Source of the DNA: Syntrophaceae bacterium
GTDB lineage: Bacteria > Desulfobacterota > Syntrophia > Syntrophales > PHBD01
Reading direction: 5' to 3'
DNA length: 64,000 bases
Assembly (NCBI GenBank): GCA_013177825.1
Contig: JABLXX010000002.1
Span: 558,001-622,000, forward strand
The notes under the pieces were generated by a model that was not told the origin of the DNA, ran no database searches, and worked only from the letters and a program-made list of their open reading frames with translations. The position numbers were made by a program, and so were the translations under genes. Shown here piece after piece: positions 58,144-64,000 of this stretch (position 1 is its first letter; each line of letters begins with the position of its first letter).

Positions 58144-59466
58144 ATGCGCGATGTGACACAAAACGAGATTCGCGAGGAGATCGAGTCGCTGGTGGCGGAA
58201 CTCTACGCCGCCGGACAGGCCGGAAAGCGGTTCATCCCGGGAAAAACGCCCGTTCACTATGCCGGGCGCGTGTTCGACGAGCGCGAGGTTCAGGCGGCCG
58301 TTGCCGCCTCCCTGGAATTCTGGCTCACGGAAGGGCCCCATACGGCGCGTTTTCAGAAGGACCTGGCGGCGAAGCTGGGCGTTACGGGTACGATCCTGGT
58401 CAATTCGGGGTCATCGGCGAACCTTCTGGCCTTAACGTCCCTCACGTCGTCCCTTCTCGGGGATCGGAGGCTCCTGCCCGGCGACGAGGTGATCACGCCG
58501 GCGGCGGGATTCCCCACAACCGTCAACCCGATTCTCCAGAACGGCCTGGTGCCGGTTTTTATCGACTCTGCACCCCCGACGTACAATCCCCGCCCGGAAG
58601 ACATTGCCGCCGCCGTCGGCCCCCGGACGCGGGCCATTTTCCTGGCCCACACCCTTGGAAACCCCTCCGATGCCGATGCGATTCTGGACATTGTCCGCGA
58701 GTACGATCTTTTCCTCATCGAGGACTGCTGCGACGCCCTGGGATCCACATACAAGGGCCGCCAGGCCGGCACGTTCGGGATTCTCTCCACGTTCAGCTTC
58801 TACGCGGCCCATCATATCACCCTGGGCGAGGGCGGCGCCGTGGCGTCTTCCGACCCGCTCCTGCTTCGGATTCTCAGGTCACTGAAGGACTGGGGACGCG
58901 ATTGCCATTGCGGGCCCGGGCAGAATAACGCCTGTGGACGCCGTTTCACCGGCCGACACGGGGACCTGCCGGAAGGCTACGACCACAAGTACGTCTATTC
59001 CCACGTGGGCTATAACCTGAAGGCAACGGACATCCAGGCTGCCATCGGAGTAGAGCAGCTGAAGAAACTGGATCGGTTCTGTGCCGCCCGCAGGGAGAAC
59101 TTCCGGGCCTGGACAGAGTGCTTCCGCCCCCTGGAAGATCGCTTCATCCTCCCGGAGGCGACACCCGGAAGCGATCCCGCCTGGTTCGCCTTTCCCCTTA
59201 CGATCCGCGAAGGGGCGGGCTTCAACCGGCGGCAGGTTACGGATTTTCTGAACGCAAAGCTGGTCGAGACGCGGAATCTGTTCGGGGGAAACCTGCTCCG
59301 CCAGCCGGCTTATCTGGACGTTCCCCACCGCGTCGCCGGGGAGCTGTCCGGCGCCGACCGGATCATGAACGACACCTTCTTCATCGGCACTTATCCGGGG
59401 ATCGGAAAGCCCCAGATCGACTACACCATGGATGTCCTCCGACAATTTCTGAAAAAGGGGGAATGA
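58144..59466 (+). CDS. ddhC: CDP-6-deoxy-4-hexulose-3-dehydrase (RfbH/E1 type)
   Basis: 440 residues. It is a PMP-dependent, iron-sulfur enzyme that removes the C3 hydroxyl on the way to 3,6-dideoxyhexoses. As in E1, the PLP lysine is replaced by His (SFYAAHHITLGEGG, H223/H224). The iron-sulfur cysteine pattern C196-x57-C254-x-C256-x7-C264 is intact. The start at 58144 follows AGGGAGGC; an ATG at 58078 is possible but gives an extra 22 residues. It is followed after 6 bp by ddhB. Confidence 0.93.
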   Translation: MRDVTQNEIREEIESLVAELYAAGQAGKRFIPGKTPVHYAGRVFDEREVQAAVAASLEFWLTEGPHTARFQKDLAAKLGVTGTILVNSGSSANLLALTSLTSSLLGDRRLLPGDEVITPAAGFPTTVNPILQNGLVPVFIDSAPPTYNPRPEDIAAAVGPRTRAIFLAHTLGNPSDADAILDIVREYDLFLIEDCCDALGSTYKGRQAGTFGILSTFSFYAAHHITLGEGGAVASSDPLLLRILRSLKDWGRDCHCGPGQNNACGRRFTGRHGDLPEGYDHKYVYSHVGYNLKATDIQAAIGVEQLKKLDRFCAARRENFRAWTECFRPLEDRFILPEATPGSDPAWFAFPLTIREGAGFNRRQVTDFLNAKLVETRNLFGGNLLRQPAYLDVPHRVAGELSGADRIMNDTFFIGTYPGIGKPQIDYTMDVLRQFLKKGE

Positions 59467-59472
59467 GCCGGT

Positions 59473-60558
59473 ATGAATCCGCTTGAAGACTTTTACCGGG
59501 GACGCCGGGTCATGGTTACGGGACACACCGGTTTCAAAGGTTCCTGGCTTGCTCTCTGGCTCCGGAAACTCGGTGCGGAGGTCACGGGATTCGCCCTGCC
59601 GCCCGCGACGGATCCGTCCCACTTTTCCATCCTGGGACTTGAAACGCGCATCCGCCACCGGGAGGGGGATGTCCGCGATCCCTCCGCCTTGCACAACGTC
59701 TTTGCCGAGGCGAAGCCCGAAGTCGTCTTCCACCTGGCGGCCCAGGCCATTGTCCGGAGCTCCTACGAAGATCCCAAGGAGACCTTCGACGTCAACATCG
59801 GCGGCACGGTAAATGTCCTGGAGGCGATCCGGCAAACCAAGAGCATCCGGTCCGTCGTCATCGTCACTTCCGACAAGTGCTACGAGAACCGGGAATGGGT
59901 CTGGGGCTACCGGGAAGAAGACCCTCTGGGGGGGCATGATCCGTACAGCGCCAGCAAGGGCGCCGTGGAAATCGTCTGCGGGGCCTACGCCAGGTCCTAT
60001 TTCGGAACCGGGGGACGGGGGCCCCGGTTCGGCTTCGCCACCGCCCGGGCGGGAAACGTCATCGGCGGCGGCGACTGGGCGGCGGACCGCCTGATTCCCG
60101 ACTGTGTCCGGGCCCTGGCGGCGGGGAAAGCCGTCGTCATCCGGAATCCCGGGGCCACCCGTCCCTGGCAGCACGTATTGGACCCGCTCTCGGCTTACCT
60201 TTTCCTGGCCCGGCGGCTGGCAGAGGAGCCGGATCGCTTCTCCGGACCCTGGAATTTCGGTCCCGCCGACGGCTCGTCCATGCCCGTCCGCGAACTGGCG
60301 GCCCGCTTCGTCACCTGCTGGCCGGACGGCAGGCTTCGGCTGGGAGGGGGCAGGAAAAACGCGCCCCACGAGGCACATGCACTGGCCCTCTGTGTCGACA
60401 AGGCGCGGAAGATCCTCGGCTGGCAGCCCGTCCTCTCCACCGGGGAGGCCGTTGACTGGACGGCCGCCTGGTACCGGGCATGGCAGGAGGGAAGGGGAAA
60501 CCACCGGGCGCTGTCTCTGCGCCAGATCGGGCAATACGAAAAAAAACGGAGGACATGA
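59473..60558 (+). CDS. ddhB: CDP-glucose 4,6-dehydratase
   Basis: 361 residues, extended SDR. NAD motif GHTGFKGSW, TSDKCYEN, and the catalytic pair in YSASKGAVEI are present. It converts CDP-glucose to CDP-4-keto-6-deoxyglucose, the substrate of the ddhC enzyme. The stop codon lies in the loop of a weak hairpin, AAAAAACGGA/TCCGTTTTTT (60541-60569), that could attenuate transcription. An 8-bp dyad TCACATTC/GAATGTGA follows at 60588-60613. Confidence 0.93.
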   Translation: MNPLEDFYRGRRVMVTGHTGFKGSWLALWLRKLGAEVTGFALPPATDPSHFSILGLETRIRHREGDVRDPSALHNVFAEAKPEVVFHLAAQAIVRSSYEDPKETFDVNIGGTVNVLEAIRQTKSIRSVVIVTSDKCYENREWVWGYREEDPLGGHDPYSASKGAVEIVCGAYARSYFGTGGRGPRFGFATARAGNVIGGGDWAADRLIPDCVRALAAGKAVVIRNPGATRPWQHVLDPLSAYLFLARRLAEEPDRFSGPWNFGPADGSSMPVRELAARFVTCWPDGRLRLGGGRKNAPHEAHALALCVDKARKILGWQPVLSTGEAVDWTAAWYRAWQEGRGNHRALSLRQIGQYEKKRRT

Positions 60559-60725
60559 TTCCGTTTTTTGTATCTGTGTGATATCCGTCACATTCTTTAT
60601 GGATGGAATGTGACCATGAAACAGACGCCGATTGCCGGAGCAAATCTTTCAATCCCTTCGTTATTCGGGAATTGTTTCGCAGAGGCAGAAACGGCACCGC
60701 GTCCCCGGTTCCAGGATGGAGGATG

Positions 60726-61523
60726 ATGTCCACGAATATGAAAAGAAAGAAAACGCTTCCCGTCGTGATCCTCTGCGGCGGCATGGGAACGAGGCTGGCG
60801 GAGCAGACGGAGATTCGGCCGAAGCCGATGGTGGAGATCGGCGGACGGCCAATGCTCTGGCACATCATGAAGCACTACGCCCGCTACGGGTTCCGGGAAT
60901 TCTACCTGGCCCTGGGCTATAAGGGCGAGTACATCAAACGCTATTTCCTCGAATTTCACACCCTCAACCGGGACTTCACGGTAAACCTCGGCGACGGCCG
61001 TATCGGCGTTCTGGATTGTGCGAACGGGGAAGACTGGACGGTCCACCTCGTGGACACGGGGCAGGAAACGATGACGGGAGGCCGCCTGAAACGCGTCGCG
61101 CCGCTCCTGCCGAAGGGACGGTTCCTGATGACCTACGGCGACGGCGTGGGAGACGTGGACCTGGAGAAGCTCCTGGCTTTTCACCGCTCCCGCAAGGGCC
61201 TCGTGACCCTCACGGCCGTGCGGCCCCCGGCCCGTTTCGGCGCGCTCGATTTCGACGGCGACCGGATCGTCCGCTTCAAGGAAAAGTCGGTCGTCAGCGA
61301 GGGCTGGATCAACGGCGGATTCTTCGTCATCGAGCCGGCCGCCCTGGACTACATCGAGCGCGACGTCATGTGGGAGCACGACCCGATGGAGCGCCTCGCC
61401 GCGGAGGGCAAAGTTTACGCCTACCGCCATCCCGGGTTCTGGCAGTGCATGGACACCGTCCGGGAACTGCGTTACCTGGAGTCCCTCTGGGAAAGCGGCC
61501 GTCCGCCCTGGAAATCATGGTGA
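60726..61523 (+). CDS. ddhA: Glucose-1-phosphate cytidylyltransferase
   Basis: 265 residues. The nucleotidyl-transfer motif is ILCGGMGTRLAEQTEIRPKPM, followed by EIGGRPMLWHIMKHY and the CTP-related VDTGQETMTGGRLKR. It makes CDP-glucose, the first step feeding ddhB and ddhC. Starts at 60723, 60726 and 60738 compete around GGAGG (60718-60722); I use 60726. The stop overlaps the next gene start (ATGGTGA). Confidence 0.93.
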   Translation: MSTNMKRKKTLPVVILCGGMGTRLAEQTEIRPKPMVEIGGRPMLWHIMKHYARYGFREFYLALGYKGEYIKRYFLEFHTLNRDFTVNLGDGRIGVLDCANGEDWTVHLVDTGQETMTGGRLKRVAPLLPKGRFLMTYGDGVGDVDLEKLLAFHRSRKGLVTLTAVRPPARFGALDFDGDRIVRFKEKSVVSEGWINGGFFVIEPAALDYIERDVMWEHDPMERLAAEGKVYAYRHPGFWQCMDTVRELRYLESLWESGRPPWKSW

Positions 61524-62638
61524 AAGAGAAGCAGCCGGCAGCAGACTTCATCGTTCACGACCCCGCCGGGCGGAGAAACCGCGGGGGATTGCGGAAGGCC
61601 GCCGAAAATACTCTGGCTGAGGATCTGGACCGTGTCCTGGACCGCACCCGGGATCTTTGGGAAGAGCTGCGGGGCGGCCGGATCTTCATCACCGGCGGGA
61701 CCGGGTTCTTCGGATGCTGGCTGCTGGAGAGTTTTCTGTGGGCGAACCGTGAATTGGGGCTGAAGGCGAAGACCGTCGTCCTGACCCGCAACCCCGGGCG
61801 CTTTGGAAAGAAGGCGCCCCATTTGGCGGGGAATCCGTCCGTCCGACTGGTTGCAGGAGACATGGGGCATTTCCGGTTCCCGCAGGGTTCGTTTACACAC
61901 CTGATCCATGCCGCCGTCCACCAGCAGCCGGAGGGGGAAGAGAGCCGGCCCCTTCGGATGGCCGACGAAATGATCCGGGCGACAAACCGCGTCCTCGATT
62001 TCTGTATGAAATCGGGTGTCCGGAAGATGCTCCTCGCCAGCACGGGCGCCGTCTATGGGCCGCTTCCCGCCGGCATGGAGCGGGTTCATGAGGATTTCGC
62101 AGGTTCCGTGAATCCTGCATCGGGGAAAAATGCCTATCACCACGTCCGGCGGATCATGGAGACGCTGACCGTTCTCCATGCAAAGGAAAGCGGTTTCGAG
62201 GCCAAGATCGCCCGCTGCTTTTCCTTCATCGGGCCGTATCTCCCGCTGAACGGGCGTTTTGCCGCCGGCGATTTCATTCGGGACACGCTGGCCGGCGGCC
62301 CCGTCATCGTCAGGGGAGATGGGAAAGCGGTTCGATCCTACCTGTATGCCGCCGATCTTGCCACGTGGCTCTGGACGATTCTGTTCAAGGGAGAATCCTG
62401 CCGGCCGTACAATGTCGGCTCCGAATCGGCAATCACGATTCTTGGTCTTGCACGGGCATTTGCCCGGGGCTCGGTTCCCCCGCCGGCGGTGTCGATTCTG
62501 GGCGAATCCGTGCCAGGAACCGCACCGAACCACTATGTGCCGGACACGTCGAGAGCAATGTCGGAACTCTGCTTGAGGCAGACAGTCTCTCTTGATGCGG
62601 CCATCGGAAGAACGATGCGGTGGCATCGAGAAGCATAA
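61517..62638 (+). CDS. NAD-dependent epimerase/dehydratase (extended SDR), atypical
   Basis: 373 residues. An N-terminal 50-residue extension precedes the Rossmann motif TGGTGFFGCW. LLASTGAVYG supplies the Ser/Thr, but the YxxxK pair reads Y-H-H-V-R, so the usual Lys is Arg. Its place after ddhABC suggests reduction or epimerisation of the CDP-dideoxysugar (as with abequose, tyvelose or paratose synthases), though the Arg leaves activity uncertain. It overlaps ddhA by seven bases. The frame extends to 61016 inside ddhA, and that part is rejected. Confidence 0.85.
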   Translation: MVKEKQPAADFIVHDPAGRRNRGGLRKAAENTLAEDLDRVLDRTRDLWEELRGGRIFITGGTGFFGCWLLESFLWANRELGLKAKTVVLTRNPGRFGKKAPHLAGNPSVRLVAGDMGHFRFPQGSFTHLIHAAVHQQPEGEESRPLRMADEMIRATNRVLDFCMKSGVRKMLLASTGAVYGPLPAGMERVHEDFAGSVNPASGKNAYHHVRRIMETLTVLHAKESGFEAKIARCFSFIGPYLPLNGRFAAGDFIRDTLAGGPVIVRGDGKAVRSYLYAADLATWLWTILFKGESCRPYNVGSESAITILGLARAFARGSVPPPAVSILGESVPGTAPNHYVPDTSRAMSELCLRQTVSLDAAIGRTMRWHREA

Positions 62639-62659
62639 TAATAAGGAAGGAGCTGCAAC

Positions 62660-63526
62660 GTGGCGGAAGTCAGGATCGGGAACACCCTGGTAGGCGATGG
62701 GCACCCCTGTTTCATCATCGCAGAGATCGGCATCAATCATAACGGAGACATTGAAATCGCGAAAAAGCTGATCGACCTGGCCGCGGTGGCGGGGTGCAGC
62801 GCGGTGAAGTTCCAGAAGCGCACCATCGATGTCGTCTATTCGCAGGAAGAGCTGAACAAGCCGCGGGAAAGCCCCTTCGGTGAGACGAACGGGGATCTGA
62901 AGTACGGCCTGGAATTCGAAAAGCCGGAATACGATGTCATCGACCAGTACTGCCGGGAAAAGAAGATCCCCTGGTTTGCCTCCTGCTGGGACGAGGGCTC
63001 CATCGATTTTATTGCCCGGTACGATGTGCCCTGCTTCAAAATCGCATCTGCCTCGCTGACGGACGATGAACTCCTCCGGCACTATCGCAGCAAGGGCCGT
63101 CCCATCATAATCTCGACGGGAATGAGTACCCTGGAGCAGGTCGATCACGCCGTCGAAGTCCTTGGGAAGCAGGACCTCGTGATCCTTCATTCCTGCAGCA
63201 CCTATCCGGCTGATTATTCGGAGCTGAACCTGAAGGTGATTCCCTTTTTCCGGGAACGTTACGGGGTCCCGGTGGGGTATTCGGGCCATGAAACGGGCTT
63301 GCCCTCATCTTCAGCGGCGGTAGCCATGGGTGCGAGTGTCATTGAGAGGCACATCACCCTCGAGCGGGCCATGTGGGGATCGGATCATGCCGCATCGCTG
63401 GGGACCAGCGGTGTAATCCGCCTCGTCCGGGACATCCGCATCGTGGAGATCGCCATGGGAGACGGGGTCAAGAGGGTCTGCGAGCGGGAGATCACGATCA
63501 TGAAGAAGCTGCGCCGCAAGGGATGA
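62660..63526 (+). CDS. NeuB-family sialic-acid-like synthase without SAF domain
   Basis: 288 residues. The TIM-barrel NeuB domain is complete: FIIAEIGINHNGDIEIAKKL, AVKFQKRTIDVVYS, STGMSTLEQVD, LHSCSTYPA, GYSGHETG, ERHITLERAMWGSDH. The C-terminal SAF (antifreeze-like) domain of classical NeuB, about 60-80 residues, is absent. It should condense phosphoenolpyruvate with a hexosamine-type sugar to give a nonulosonic acid. The start is GTG with AAGGAAGGAG upstream. A KdsC-like phosphatase gene begins 5 bp later. Confidence 0.9.
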   Translation: MAEVRIGNTLVGDGHPCFIIAEIGINHNGDIEIAKKLIDLAAVAGCSAVKFQKRTIDVVYSQEELNKPRESPFGETNGDLKYGLEFEKPEYDVIDQYCREKKIPWFASCWDEGSIDFIARYDVPCFKIASASLTDDELLRHYRSKGRPIIISTGMSTLEQVDHAVEVLGKQDLVILHSCSTYPADYSELNLKVIPFFRERYGVPVGYSGHETGLPSSSAAVAMGASVIERHITLERAMWGSDHAASLGTSGVIRLVRDIRIVEIAMGDGVKRVCEREITIMKKLRRKG

Positions 63527-63530
63527 CTCC

Positions 63531-64000
63531 ATGACGGCCGGGATCAAGATGATTGCACTGGACGTGGACGGCGTTCTGACCGACGGGACCTTTTACTGGG
63601 GACACGACGGAATAGAATGCAAGCGATTCTCCTTCTATGACGTGATGGGGATCTCCCTGGGCCGAAAAGCGGGATTGGTGTTTGCCCTGATATCCGGGGA
63701 GGACAACGCACTGATCGACCGGTTCGCCGCGAAGATGGGAATCGCCGACGTCTTCAAGGGCTGCAAGGACAAGGCGGCCGCACTGCGTACCCTGGCGGAA
63801 ACACGGGGCCTCGACCTTGCAGAGGTCTGTTTCATGGGCGACGACGTCAACGACCTCCCCGCGCTGGAACTGGCCGGCCTCTCAGCCGCCCCGTGCAGTG
63901 CCCACGACCGTGTGACCGGGAAGGTGATGCTGGTGACCAGGAAGCCCGGTGGTGGCGGGGCCGTCCGGGAACTGGTCGACTACGTGCTGAGCAATCGCCC
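63531..64000 (+). CDS. KdsC-like HAD phosphatase, cut by window end
   Basis: At least 156 residues, open at the end of the window. HAD motif I is LDVDGVLTDG, motif IV is MGDDVNDLPAL, and GGGGAVREL is the KdsC-type C-terminal loop. It would dephosphorylate a 3-deoxy-octulosonate 8-phosphate or nonulosonate 9-phosphate, the step after NeuB. It begins 5 bp after the NeuB-like gene and is probably co-transcribed. Confidence 0.88.
   Translation, partial: MTAGIKMIALDVDGVLTDGTFYWGHDGIECKRFSFYDVMGISLGRKAGLVFALISGEDNALIDRFAAKMGIADVFKGCKDKAAALRTLAETRGLDLAEVCFMGDDVNDLPALELAGLSAAPCSAHDRVTGKVMLVTRKPGGGGAVRELVDYVLSNR

Noticed and set aside
62660-63526. NeuB-like gene truncated by frameshift
   Set aside because: The KdsC-like start follows within 5 bp, and no SAF-like sequence is seen in the other frames around the stop.

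Overview
The window is about 64 kb of GC-rich bacterial chromosome, densely packed on both strands. It holds one tRNA gene and no recognisable phage, insertion sequence, CRISPR array or rRNA. The gene content suggests an anaerobic, syntroph-like deltaproteobacterium (Desulfobacterota, perhaps Syntrophales): large acyl-CoA and CoA-transferase operons, sigma-54 activators, a PBP1C/alpha-2-macroglobulin pair, an RfbH-type dideoxysugar locus and many palindromic intergenic repeats. This placement is inferred from gene content only; no phylogenetic marker was tested.

Layout. 0-12 kb: cold-shock protein, MATE pump, miaA-glycosyltransferase pair, parvulin lipoprotein, metallo-beta-lactamase-fold enzyme, small zincin, glutamine cyclotransferase, CPA2 cation/proton antiporter and patatin. 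12-21.3 kb: alpha-2-macroglobulin, PBP1C and YheT-like hydrolase, a periplasmic/envelope operon. 21.4-29 kb (minus): an eight-gene acyl-CoA operon (BKACE, isovaleryl-CoA-dehydrogenase-like enzyme, MaoC hydratase, two thiolase-fold proteins, two DUF35 proteins, CoA-transferase) behind a textbook GG-N10-GC sigma-54 promoter, next to an NtrC-type response regulator and histidine kinase (29.2-32.3 kb). 32.6-38.5 kb: queF plus a queuosine-precursor transporter, a GNAT-deacetylase fusion, a class V aminotransferase, a Dabb protein and a D-2-hydroxyacid dehydrogenase. 39-46.7 kb (minus): VWA/MoxR pair, acyl-CoA dehydrogenase with MarR regulator, PAS/HD-GYP protein, iron alcohol dehydrogenase and a DUF2845 protein. 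47.2 kb: tRNA-Pro(GGG) with promoter and terminator. 47.5-57.7 kb: a PAS-type sigma-54 activator followed by its likely target, a second sigma-54-promoted cluster (two CoA-transferase pairs, an amidohydrolase-fold protein, a DUF169-CoaE fusion, two DUF2889 proteins, a PHP protein). 58-64 kb: surface polysaccharide genes (RfbH/ddhC, ddhB, ddhA, SDR, NeuB-like, KdsC-like), running off the end.

Most notable points. (1) The alpha subunit of the second CoA-transferase pair (52765-53622) has one in-frame TGA close to the conserved active-site glutamate. A perfect 8-bp hairpin with a GGC loop follows at SECIS-like distance, so this is a candidate selenoprotein, or else a fresh nonsense mutation. (2) Two sigma-54 promoters each sit beside their own enhancer-binding protein, pointing to two regulated anaerobic acyl-CoA catabolic modules. 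(3) At least three families of palindromic repeats lie at gene ends. Terminal inverted repeats of one family differ between copies but stay paired, implying selection on a hairpin. (4) There are unusual fusions and degenerate enzymes: GNAT-HDAC, DUF169-CoaE, a thiolase without its cysteine, an amidohydrolase without metal ligands, and a CoA-transferase beta subunit without its glutamate.
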